Both the position numbers and the translations under genes were made by a program. The notes beneath the pieces were generated by a model that worked only from the letters and a program-made list of their open reading frames with translations, searched no databases and was not told the origin of the DNA. Below, one piece after another: positions 28,629 to 37,432 of a stretch of DNA of 64,000 nt (positions are counted from its first letter, which is position 1; each line of letters begins with the position of its first letter). Origin of the DNA: Enterococcus_I eurekensis (GTDB lineage: Bacteria > Bacillota > Bacilli > Lactobacillales > Enterococcaceae). The DNA is taken from positions 62,001 to 126,000 of the forward strand of contig NZ_JBHSGT010000063.1 in the NCBI RefSeq assembly GCF_042654605.1. The letters are read 5' to 3'.

Positions 28629-29016
28629 CGGAAAGCAACGGAGTGTTGTACGTAATCCAGGTTTTTACTTTAAAGAAGCGATAACTTGGCCTCTTATAAC
28701 ATCAGGTGGGTTGAGTGCTCGTTTTCGTGAACAAGGAAGTATACATGATGTCTCAGGTATGTCAGCATTTTCAGGTACCCGAATCAATACTTATTACGTT
28801 TTAGGGATAGTTAATACGCCAATTGGGAATAATATCTTAAAAGTATTAAATCCTACAATTAATTCACAAGTGGGGGATTTCCAGAATATACCAGTGATTT
28901 TTGATGCTTCTAATTTCAGAATAATTGAGTTGGTTAAAGCAAATATTGGTATTACAAAAACAGATTGGAATCAATTTGATGATCGTTGGGAATTTGCTAA
29001 ACATCCGTTAATTTAA

Positions 29017-29467
29017 TATAAAAAAATAATATTGCTAAGCGTTGTAGTCCCACCGAAAGTTGGACTTTTTGAGGCTTGCTCAAAAGATTCTTAAATAAAA
29101 AGGAAGAAAATCTATTTTCGATTTTCTTCCTTTTTTAGATAAAAAATGGCACTATCTTATATAATTAAAGCGGTAAGATCAAATTTAAAAGAGTAATGTT
29201 TATGTGCAAAAAACAGTATACTAATATAACAATAAGTAAATCATTTTATCGTTAGGTTTAGAGAATTATTTGGAGGAAAACGATATCGTATACGCGATAG
29301 ATTAATTAGTCAAAAGTATCTCAGGAACGATCCTTTTAGTTTTTAATCATAAAATGGAAATCTCCTCTTATCATCCAAAAATGATGTGAAAACTACTTTA
29401 AGACAATACCCGAAAATTAAAAATTTTAAGTAGATTTTTGAGAGTCAAATCATAGTTCTATGTTTTT
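29017..29467. other. Gap between the cassette and pglX: terminators, no gene
   Basis: Two hairpins: 29046-29070 (AGTCCCAC pairing with GTTGGACT, then T5) and 29094-29138 (AAGGAAGAAAATC pairing with GATTTTCTTCCTT, then T6). The second lies in a duplicate of the region after brxL. At 29284-29299 is TATCG-TATACG-CGATA, a short dyad. No convincing ORF; one GGAGG at about 29272 is not followed by a start. Confidence 0.75.
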
Positions 29468-32197
29468 TTATACCAAAGGATGCCTTTCGAAAGTTACCCA
29501 ACCTGTTTCTTCACTCAGCCATTCTTTTTTACAAACATCGATATTTTGAGCAACATTTCTTTGAATTAATTTATCGTTATTTAGATTAAAAAGAGTAGGA
29601 AATAGCGAAACATACCCAATGTGCATATGAATTGTTGGATTTAAAATTTTAAAAATATAATTTCCCACAGGTGTGTTGAGTAAACCTAGTAAGTATTTTT
29701 TATCCATCATAGAATCACTGAAGGCTGAATGTCCTGTTGAATCAAATATGCTACCGAATTCACGATACCTCATTGAGAAATCACCACTTGTGACATCCGA
29801 CCAAGTTATCGCTTCTTTAAAGTAATAATCTGTATTTTGAGGACGTGAACGAATTTTTCCTTTATCATCAACGAAATTTCTGATTTCTTGTCCATCATTC
29901 TCCCAATTCACCACATAATCATAATTTCCATACCAACGTCTGAAAGAACCGCCTTTATTATAAGGAAACCATTTCTTTCCTGATTTTTTAGAATCAGATA
30001 TTGAAGTAGCATCAAACTTGATGCTAGCCAAGTCAACTTCCCACCAGTATCGAAGAAAACGATTATTGTTTGCTGTTGCCAAACCTTGCTTAGGATTAAC
30101 AATTTCATCCATCCGTTTACCTACAACAAAATTATGAATTAACTGTTCGCTTACCCAGAAAGAAATCGGTTCCCCTGGAATTTTCTTGAAGTTCTCTTGA
30201 TTCGTTTGATAAAAATAATCGACTTCTGGATCTTGGATACCTTTTAATACCTTTTCTTCTTGAACTTTCATACCGCCTTTAAAGTCAGATAATTTAAAGT
30301 AGTTTCCGACAGGTTCCAGTTGTGTATTCTTTATAGTAAAGCAGCAAACAGGAACTGTTGCTTCTTCAAAAGCAGAATATTCCATTTGAATCAAGCTAGA
30401 GATACTTTTGTTCTTGATTAAATAATCTCGAAGTTGTTCATAAGATTTAATAAACATCCATACAAATGGTGTCATAAAACCGGCATAACCATTTTCCTCA
30501 AGTAAATCACTATTCATTTTAATAAATACAGAGAATAAATCGGTCTTTACATCTTTATAGTTTTTAGTCACATAAGATCCTAAAGTACCACTCATTTTAT
30601 TGAGATACGGTGGATTTGTTACAATTGCCTCATATTTAGCAATCATGATTGTAACAATGTCTAACATCTCGTTTAATTGTTGATGAATAACTGGAATGGC
30701 GTACAATTCATCCATATTGCTAAACTCAGGAAAAACATTAATAAGATTTCTAAACTCTTCCACATCGGTTATATTCACATCAGTAACATTAATAACAGAG
30801 CCTAACTCAGTCGCTACTTCAAACTTATCAACCAATACTTTAAAGCGATTCAAAGTATCACTAAATCGACTTTGGTCAAGTAAAGATAGCTCTTCGATTC
30901 GAGAATAAAATTCATCAGAAATATTACTAATGTTAATAAATTGGTGTACATTTAGCTTAATTTTTTTATTTAGAATTCTACGACTATATTGACGTCCTTT
31001 CATCATAATTGCAAAATAAGCTAGTTGAAATGCCCGTTTGTCAATTTCTAATCCAAATAAATTATGTGTCAGAATAAGTTCAGCAGCTTCGCGTTCACTG
31101 TAACCTTCTTCTTTGTATAATTTAATAAAAACATCAAATGCATAAACCAAAACATGCCCAGAACCCATGGCGTTATCTAAAAGCTTTATCTCTTGTAGAG
31201 CGAAATCACTTTTATTTTTTCGTTCATCTAAAATTTGAAGTTGGACCTCTTCTGGTTGTTCTGCAGATGGTAAATAATATTTCCAACCAAAAGAATCGGC
31301 AATTTCTTTTTCTGTTCGAGTCTCAAATCGATTCGCTAATTTTTGATCAATATAATAACGTCCTAGAGAGTTCTCTACCATGTAACGAACAATCCAATCC
31401 GGCGTAAACAATTGTGTTGCAGCTGGGATTTCATCGGCGCGGATTTTTCGGTTTCCTCGTGCAAAGACTTTATCTTTTGGTTCTGTATTATAGTACTGGT
31501 ACATCCAACCAATTATTTCAATTTGTCCACCTGCTTGAACATCAAAATCCTCTTCTGGAATCGTCAACAAGCTCGCAATAACACCATTATCATCAATATA
31601 TGAAATACTAAATAGCAATTCTGTATAATCATCAATTTTTTCAAATAAATTTGGTAATTGTTGGTTTAAATTATTACATACTCGGATAAATACGAGTTGG
31701 TAGAGTTCATCTACCGCCTGTGCCGATCCGTCACTGATTAATTCAATGACTTTTTCCTTAGTCTTTTCATCAAATTCTTGATACAAGTTCGTTTCTAATA
31801 AATTAGTTATCATATCTGGTTCTTTTTTTCCAACAGATTCGCTAGAAAGAACTCGCTGTCTATCTGGCAAATAATTATTTACTTCCATAAATCGGATAGC
31901 AATTAAACGGTTAAACCAAGTGTAAGCAACTTCTTCTATTAGTGTTTGATACGCAATTTTATAACCAGAATACGCTTCTCTTTTTTGGAGCTCTTCTACT
32001 AATTTAGCCCGTTTCATAATATCTTTACCGACAAACCGCTCGCCGTTACTCTTAATCTCAATCAAGCTTGAATCGATTTGCGTGGTCTCATCAATGCCTG
32101 ATTCTGTAACACCTAATTTAGCAAGTTTGGCACTTACTCTCGCAATGAGGATATTTCTCGCATTAATTGCAAAATTTCGAATCGCTTTTTTATCCAT
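29468..32197 (-). CDS. pglX: BREX adenine methyltransferase PglX, N-terminal catalytic and target-recognition part
   Basis: 909 residues, shorter than the usual one-piece PglX of about 1200. Methylase motif I is DNAMGSGHVLVYAFD near 341 and motif IV is the N6-adenine NPPY in IVTNPPYLNKMSG near 526. The target-recognition region starts near 677 (FWVSEQLIHNF) and the frame ends ERHPLV-stop; the expected C-terminal domain is in the separate gene at 26329-27264. PglX methylates a non-palindromic site on host DNA so that BREX spares it. Residues 751-778 are encoded by an exact inverted repeat shared with the silent cassette. ATG has GGAG upstream; 33 bases after brxC. Confidence 0.93.
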   Translation of the reverse strand: MDKKAIRNFAINARNILIARVSAKLAKLGVTESGIDETTQIDSSLIEIKSNGERFVGKDIMKRAKLVEELQKREAYSGYKIAYQTLIEEVAYTWFNRLIAIRFMEVNNYLPDRQRVLSSESVGKKEPDMITNLLETNLYQEFDEKTKEKVIELISDGSAQAVDELYQLVFIRVCNNLNQQLPNLFEKIDDYTELLFSISYIDDNGVIASLLTIPEEDFDVQAGGQIEIIGWMYQYYNTEPKDKVFARGNRKIRADEIPAATQLFTPDWIVRYMVENSLGRYYIDQKLANRFETRTEKEIADSFGWKYYLPSAEQPEEVQLQILDERKNKSDFALQEIKLLDNAMGSGHVLVYAFDVFIKLYKEEGYSEREAAELILTHNLFGLEIDKRAFQLAYFAIMMKGRQYSRRILNKKIKLNVHQFINISNISDEFYSRIEELSLLDQSRFSDTLNRFKVLVDKFEVATELGSVINVTDVNITDVEEFRNLINVFPEFSNMDELYAIPVIHQQLNEMLDIVTIMIAKYEAIVTNPPYLNKMSGTLGSYVTKNYKDVKTDLFSVFIKMNSDLLEENGYAGFMTPFVWMFIKSYEQLRDYLIKNKSISSLIQMEYSAFEEATVPVCCFTIKNTQLEPVGNYFKLSDFKGGMKVQEEKVLKGIQDPEVDYFYQTNQENFKKIPGEPISFWVSEQLIHNFVVGKRMDEIVNPKQGLATANNNRFLRYWWEVDLASIKFDATSISDSKKSGKKWFPYNKGGSFRRWYGNYDYVVNWENDGQEIRNFVDDKGKIRSRPQNTDYYFKEAITWSDVTSGDFSMRYREFGSIFDSTGHSAFSDSMMDKKYLLGLLNTPVGNYIFKILNPTIHMHIGYVSLFPTLFNLNNDKLIQRNVAQNIDVCKKEWLSEETGWVTFERHPLV
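29862..29944 (-). repeat. 83-bp inverted repeat, pglX copy
   Basis: Partner of 28546-28628, located at PglX residues about 751-778. Recombination between the two would invert about 1.3 kb and swap the 3' half of the target-recognition region. Confidence 0.97.
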
Positions 32198-32229
32198 TTC
32201 AATCTCCGTTTCTTAATATCTGATTATTG

Positions 32230-35200
32230 TTAGATTTGAATATCGAGTTCACTATCCGATCCTAATTGCTCGATCAATGTCTTTCTCAATTGACGGATAA
32301 ATTGATCAACATCCGCCTCATTCTTTAAGCGTGTTGGCGAAGCAATTAGCGAGCGAACTTGAATACTTTTTACTTCTTTGGATGGCTTAACTTTTGGTAG
32401 CTCCTCATCAATTGTGGGTACCACTGGTGGTTTCATCCGCAATTCATTTTCTTTTCGATTAAATTCCGTAATAAAATTCGATTTGAAAGTCTCTGCCTGC
32501 ACCGGTGCAAGCGCCACTTCATCCAACTTTTCATAAGTCATTAGCGATTCTAGTAAATTATCAAATCTTTGGTTGATTCTTCTCTTGAAGTCTTCTGCCA
32601 TCTCTTTCTCAAATGAACGACTTTGCATATTTTCTATGGCGTCTTTCTTTAATCCCTCAACTTTTTTAGCAGCATTTAGAGCTTTACTCTCAATAAACTC
32701 AGCATAAGCTACTTTAAATCGACTATTCAATCCACTTAAGTTTGGAATCTCTCGATAAGGATTTTTCTTTTGCATGATTTGTTTCATCTCAGAAATAATT
32801 TCATCAATGACTTCTGTTGAATCTTGAATCGTACTTGACTCAATCTTATTGATATAATTCGTTGCTTCTTCCCAGATTATTTTCTGGCTACTTTTGTGGA
32901 AATTACGAATATCAACTAAATCTTCTGCCCAATCTAATAAATTATCTTCTTCTGCCACCAACACATTAAAGAAATCATTCGTATCTTTTGTATTTTCTAT
33001 TTTTTGAAGTAATCGTATATTTGTAGCAATCACATCTGATTCCGGATAATAATAGCCATTGTGATTTTTATAGTTACTAAATTCCTTAATCATTTTATCC
33101 ACTTTTTCTTTGAAACTTGCCTTCGTTAAATCGTCATTCGTATCATCAACTAGGCTCCGAACATCAAATAATTCTACCCCTAGTTCTTTCGCTACTAATT
33201 TTTTCTCTGCTCCAATGACTTCCTTCATTTCAATCCGAATTTTTTCGGGCATACGACGTGTAAAGATGGCCTCTGAAACTTCTTTTAAGTTATCTGTGAT
33301 AGATAATGAAATCCCATTTTTGATTATTTTAATAGCGCCTTCTTTAAATAACCGAGCAATGATCCACTCTAAGTCTTCGTTCACGAAACCATACGGTTCT
33401 TTCCCAACAAAATGATCTCTAAGTGACTTCATCGTAACAGTCAAACTAATTTTAGATTGCAGTTTGATATATCTTTCAACTTCCTCTAACGCATTTTGAT
33501 TCTCTTTTTGAGCAAACAGTTCATTGGCATTGGAAGTTAAATAACGATTAATATCTTGTTCGTTTATCGCTGAATCAATCAAGTCATTCTTATGATAGAC
33601 AAGTGTTGCCATTTGTTGTAGGGCATCATTTAATCGCATTCTAAAGTCGCTACCTTTTACTTCTAGTTGCGTATTATTAAAAAAGAATGTTGTATCTTTC
33701 AAGAAATCATTAAGCTGATTTCTCATCACTTCATTTAATTCTTGGTTTTCAGAGCTTTTCTCTGCTTTTACGGTTTGAAAGTTCTTAATGGTGTTGTTCG
33801 CAAATGTGGTTGTGACATATTTTTCAACTCGTAAATACTTTCTTAAATCATTCATAAAAGGATCATCTAACGGTAAATGAACAAGTAATAAATTTTTGGT
33901 GCTGGCTAAAACTAATCGATCGGAATCCCCCCATAACTCAACATCTAGCGGAGTGATAATTTTTACTTCTAATTGTGAGTTGACACTCTTAGAATGCATT
34001 AAATCATCGACATAACGGTTATAAAAGAAATTATAGCGATTCTCAAAAGCCTTCCCTCGGGCATGACGATTTAAATAAGAAAAACTATTCTTCCCAACTT
34101 TATCATCAAAAATATCTATCGCTAATTTTTTCTTGATATCAGAATCTGTTAATTCAATCTTATTAATTACACGAGTCACTTCTTGTTCTTCATCTGTTTG
34201 GAAAATGTAATTTTGTAAATTTTGACGAATTAAATTTTGGTCGATTAGTATTTTTAAAGCGATATCAACTCTTTTTTTCAATTCTAATTTATCTTCGTCG
34301 ACATGACTGAGCATCAAATTCGTAATATTATTTAGCGTTGGTTTAATGTTTTGATCAACATATTTAATCATAAACAGTACCTTCAATACATCCACATTGA
34401 AATAATCATTCTCATCTAACACAATTTTGGAATTTTCTGCAGCTTTTTTTATCACAGCGTCATTTTTTGTTTCATTTAACCATTTTTCAAGTGAGGGATA
34501 GAACTGATTTAAAGAAATCAATGAGCCATTCTCTCTATCCGCATTTCGTTCGGCTGTTTCCTTAAAAAATGCTAATAGTGAACGCTCCCCTCGAGAAAGA
34601 TTGGTTCCCTGTATACTGTGTTCAGAAATTTGGGTTAAGATATTAGCCAATAAATTAAATTGATACGGAATAAACGGATAAACATCTGCATAATTTTCAG
34701 CATCTGTATATAATTTCAATTCTGGGCTATCTTCAAATTGTAGTTTCATGGAGATATCGTTCTCATGATTTGGATAATCCGCTTCTAAATACTGTTGTGC
34801 ATTCGTATTTTTCTTAAGAATTCTTTTTTTAATAACTTCATCAGCATTTGCCGAAGAAAGAGATAATGTTGTTTCAAAACGTCCTTTAATTTTAGAAAAA
34901 TCCATTGCTGAACTTCCGGAAATATCCGTTACTGCATCAATTAATTCTTGACTCGTAACAATCACCCAAGCTTTTCCACGTGATTTATTTCCTAATTCTT
35001 CAACAATCGTTTGGAGTTGAAGCGTTAACGAACGATTTCCTCCGATATATTGTCCAATTTCATCTACTAAAAAGACTATGTGTTCATTATTGCCTTTTGA
35101 TTGTAAATATTCCTCTACTAAATCGGCAAATTCTTCAATGCTAATTTTATAATCTGATGCATATTTGTTAAACCAGTTACGTGCAGCTAATTCGGAGAAG

Positions 35201-35859
35201 TATTCTGCTTGAACTAAAGAATCTACCATAATATCTTCTAAAAAATCGATCTCGTGGCGCGCTTCTTCCCAGCTACTTCCATATTCTTGCTCAAAAATCT
35301 CCTTAAAATGTATCAATTTCCCTTGTTTATCTAGATTTCTTTCCAAATCAGCAAGTTGAGGAATTGTAGAGTATCCCAAACTATGATTGAAAACTTTTAG
35401 GAATACATTTACCAAGCTATTTTTTTCTTCAATTCCTGTTTGATGTTTTGACTCAACATTAAATAAAATTACATTTGTTGGTGTATCAACAGCTAACTTC
35501 ATATCCGCAATTGTTATGTCGTCTTTTATTTTTCGAGTTGCTAGATCTCCTTCTGTAAAAAAATCAAACGCATTTTTACCATTAATTTCTTTATTTTCAA
35601 GGATATACGATAATATTTTAAGAAAATGGGATTTACCAGATCCAAAGAAACCTTGAACCCATACTCCCATTTTACTCGTATCACCAATAATCCCTTTTTT
35701 ATAGGCATCAAAAAAAGTCTTAAAATGGCCTTGTAGTTCTTTCGTTACTACGTATTCATCTAATTCTTGATAAACTTGCTCATCATTCGATTTCGTGGCA
35801 GTGATGACGCCTTCAATATTTCGTTGGATATCCTTTAAAAACATTTCTTTAATTTTCAT
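32230..35859 (-). CDS. brxC: BREX protein BrxC, large P-loop ATPase
   Basis: 1209 residues from the ATG at 35859, which follows GGAGGACAGAA directly; an upstream in-frame TTG overlaps the brxB stop. Walker A is GFFGSGKSHFLK (about 70-81), and Walker B-like hydrophobic-Asp-Glu appears in IVFLVDEIGQYIGG. The family (DUF499-like/PglY-like ATPase) is the largest BREX component and is required for exclusion. The C-terminal third is coiled-coil rich. It is coupled to brxB (11-base gap after its stop) and followed by pglX. Confidence 0.94.
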   Translation of the reverse strand: MKIKEMFLKDIQRNIEGVITATKSNDEQVYQELDEYVVTKELQGHFKTFFDAYKKGIIGDTSKMGVWVQGFFGSGKSHFLKILSYILENKEINGKNAFDFFTEGDLATRKIKDDITIADMKLAVDTPTNVILFNVESKHQTGIEEKNSLVNVFLKVFNHSLGYSTIPQLADLERNLDKQGKLIHFKEIFEQEYGSSWEEARHEIDFLEDIMVDSLVQAEYFSELAARNWFNKYASDYKISIEEFADLVEEYLQSKGNNEHIVFLVDEIGQYIGGNRSLTLQLQTIVEELGNKSRGKAWVIVTSQELIDAVTDISGSSAMDFSKIKGRFETTLSLSSANADEVIKKRILKKNTNAQQYLEADYPNHENDISMKLQFEDSPELKLYTDAENYADVYPFIPYQFNLLANILTQISEHSIQGTNLSRGERSLLAFFKETAERNADRENGSLISLNQFYPSLEKWLNETKNDAVIKKAAENSKIVLDENDYFNVDVLKVLFMIKYVDQNIKPTLNNITNLMLSHVDEDKLELKKRVDIALKILIDQNLIRQNLQNYIFQTDEEQEVTRVINKIELTDSDIKKKLAIDIFDDKVGKNSFSYLNRHARGKAFENRYNFFYNRYVDDLMHSKSVNSQLEVKIITPLDVELWGDSDRLVLASTKNLLLVHLPLDDPFMNDLRKYLRVEKYVTTTFANNTIKNFQTVKAEKSSENQELNEVMRNQLNDFLKDTTFFFNNTQLEVKGSDFRMRLNDALQQMATLVYHKNDLIDSAINEQDINRYLTSNANELFAQKENQNALEEVERYIKLQSKISLTVTMKSLRDHFVGKEPYGFVNEDLEWIIARLFKEGAIKIIKNGISLSITDNLKEVSEAIFTRRMPEKIRIEMKEVIGAEKKLVAKELGVELFDVRSLVDDTNDDLTKASFKEKVDKMIKEFSNYKNHNGYYYPESDVIATNIRLLQKIENTKDTNDFFNVLVAEEDNLLDWAEDLVDIRNFHKSSQKIIWEEATNYINKIESSTIQDSTEVIDEIISEMKQIMQKKNPYREIPNLSGLNSRFKVAYAEFIESKALNAAKKVEGLKKDAIENMQSRSFEKEMAEDFKRRINQRFDNLLESLMTYEKLDEVALAPVQAETFKSNFITEFNRKENELRMKPPVVPTIDEELPKVKPSKEVKSIQVRSLIASPTRLKNEADVDQFIRQLRKTLIEQLGSDSELDIQI

Positions 35860-35870
35860 TTCTGTCCTCC

Positions 35871-36458
35871 TCAATCAATCCGAAAAGCTCGGTAATAATT
35901 ATTATCTTTTTTTGTATCTAATATCGTTAATCTTAAACGATCATACTCACCTGGATACATCATAATTACAGGTGACTTAGTGAATACTAAGTGCATTTTA
36001 TTTAATACCGAGTGCGCTCGTACCAATGGGTATATTTCCCCTACTCCCGTAAGTATTACTACCGAATTCTCCACAATTCTTTCAGTAATATATTTTGTGA
36101 AATACATTTCAGTATCATCAAAATCTTCCATCTTTAATAATCGATTAATTCGAGAAGCAACAAATGAAATACCATGCTTTTCTTCCATCTTTGCTATCGC
36201 CTTCGTATAACCTTTTTCTTCAATGTAATTCACCATCAATTCATAAAGATTAAAAACTTGAATCGTATAGCCTTCCAATTGTGGACTGTTATTCTTTAAT
36301 AGGTTACGAATATATTCTCTAACGAATAATTCATCTTTAGGATTATAATCAAAAATATAGTAGCCAACCTCATTACCTAGTCCGCGATTGGCTAAAAAAT
36401 CTTGTGAGTTTATCGTTTCTTTTAAGTGGTTAAGTCGTTGTTGAATTGAATTATTCAT
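35871..36458 (-). CDS. brxB: BREX protein BrxB (DUF1788)
   Basis: 195 residues from ATG 36458, which lies four bases after the brxA stop, with GGAGG overlapping the end of brxA; an in-frame TTG seven codons earlier is not favoured. The sequence (YYIFDYNPKDELFVREYIRN, ILTGVGEIYPLVRAHSVLNK) matches the DUF1788 family, found almost only in BREX loci. Its biochemical role is unknown; it is thought to scaffold BrxC and PglZ. Confidence 0.9.
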   Translation of the reverse strand: MNNSIQQRLNHLKETINSQDFLANRGLGNEVGYYIFDYNPKDELFVREYIRNLLKNNSPQLEGYTIQVFNLYELMVNYIEEKGYTKAIAKMEEKHGISFVASRINRLLKMEDFDDTEMYFTKYITERIVENSVVILTGVGEIYPLVRAHSVLNKMHLVFTKSPVIMMYPGEYDRLRLTILDTKKDNNYYRAFRID

Positions 36459-36462
36459 TATC

Positions 36463-37065
36463 TTAATATCCTCCAGCAATTGCTTTTAAAATATCTATTC
36501 GATTATTTTTTTTCAACCATTGAACTACTCTATCATCAATCATTTTGGGAGTAATTAAATCTTCTCCTTTTTCATCTCGTATTAGTCCAGCTTCTAAAAG
36601 ATACTTTTTGTAAGCACTAGCCAATCGATGATATGTATAGGGTTTCCACGACATAACTACTTCATTTACTCTTTGTTTTTCGGAAAAAAACGAACGATAA
36701 TCTGTAAGTGTTAATTTATAAATTTCTTTATTTATTTTTTCTTGATAAACTTCTAATAAAAATTCAAGAAATAAATCATTTAGTATCAATACTGCTACTA
36801 ACACAACCATTTTTTGATTATCAATATTCAATTTTGGAAATAATAAATGCATTTCTGAATCAAGTGCATTCACTCTTCTCTTTGCTCCATTAAATATTTC
36901 ATTCGCACGACTAGTACTAACTGCAGTAAAAATATTAGACTCTTCACTTAACATTTTTATTTCTGCTTCCGTTTTCCCTTCATTAAGAAGTTCGATGTAC
37001 TGTTTTGTTTCGTGAAACCAAAAACCTCGTGAAACTAATCCTGCACTATATATCTTTTTCGTCAT
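36463..37065 (-). CDS. brxA: BREX protein BrxA (DUF1819)
   Basis: 200 residues, small, largely helical. It starts MTKKIYSAGLVSRGFWFHET and carries the SWKPYTYHRLASAYKKYL region of the DUF1819 family. Structures of homologues show a DNA-binding helical fold, and BrxA is dispensable or helpful for BREX depending on host. First gene of the main BREX operon. The upstream region (37066-37240) holds a palindrome described separately. No BrxR regulator gene lies upstream. Confidence 0.9.
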   Translation of the reverse strand: MTKKIYSAGLVSRGFWFHETKQYIELLNEGKTEAEIKMLSEESNIFTAVSTSRANEIFNGAKRRVNALDSEMHLLFPKLNIDNQKMVVLVAVLILNDLFLEFLLEVYQEKINKEIYKLTLTDYRSFFSEKQRVNEVVMSWKPYTYHRLASAYKKYLLEAGLIRDEKGEDLITPKMIDDRVVQWLKKNNRIDILKAIAGGY

Positions 37066-37432
37066 TTTTTTACCTCACTTTGTATCAAATCTTCCACAAC
37101 CCTATTAAACCTCAAGGAATAAATAACTATTTATTTCTCTCCATATAATTTATTTTAAATAATCGATTTAGATAGATGGTATCAGTATAAATATACCATA
37201 ACTCTTGATTGATAAGATAGGGGGGTACTTTTCTCAATATACATTTTCCAATCTATAAAACAAATGATTTACTCATGACTCTAGTGTACTTCAATGTTTG
37301 TCGATTGGATAAAAACCTGAAATAAACTGGCTTCGTTATGCGAAGTCAGTTTTTATCTTTTCATTATATTAAAAGATTGATATATTAAACAATAAGTAAA
37401 AAAATAACGTCAGCCATTTTAGGGAGGTACAT
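37066..37432. other. Gap between brxA and the ABC operon
   Basis: Contains the brxA promoter dyad (37176-37199) and, on the other side, a terminator-like hairpin at 37324-37355 (AAACTGGCTTCG pairing with CGAAGTCAGTTT, then T-rich). No rightward gene ends there, so the hairpin may close a small RNA or act as an attenuator of the ABC operon. No ORF supported. Confidence 0.5.
37176..37199 (-). promoter_or_regulatory. Palindrome in the brxA promoter region
   Basis: ATGGTAT and ATACCAT, perfect seven-base arms, 10-base spacer. The spacer includes AGTATA (37184-37189), which on the leftward strand is a TATACT -10 box. There is no matching -35. A repressor or activator site is suggested for the BREX operon. 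Confidence 0.45.

Larger units (their letters stand above)
28330..29016 (+). pseudogene. Silent pglX target-recognition cassette, inverted
   Basis: An open frame of 229 codons with no promoter or RBS. It is homologous to the last third of PglX (from FWVSEQLIHNF on) but on the opposite strand. Homology begins abruptly with TTCTGGGTAAG, three bases after the recombinase stop. It encodes an alternative target-recognition region: the flanks diverge, while 28546-28628 is identical to pglX. It ends FAKHPLI-stop, exactly where the expressed copy ends ERHPLV-stop. A downstream in-frame ATG (28378) exists but lacks an RBS. It is a storage cassette, not a broken gene. Confidence 0.88.

Noticed and set aside
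28378..29016. Reading the inverted pglX cassette as an independent small gene starting at ATG 28378.
   Set aside because: No RBS before it, and homology to PglX extends upstream of it to 28330 without a start.
29260..29310. A GGAGG box in the gap between cassette and pglX.
   Set aside because: No start codon with an open frame follows.
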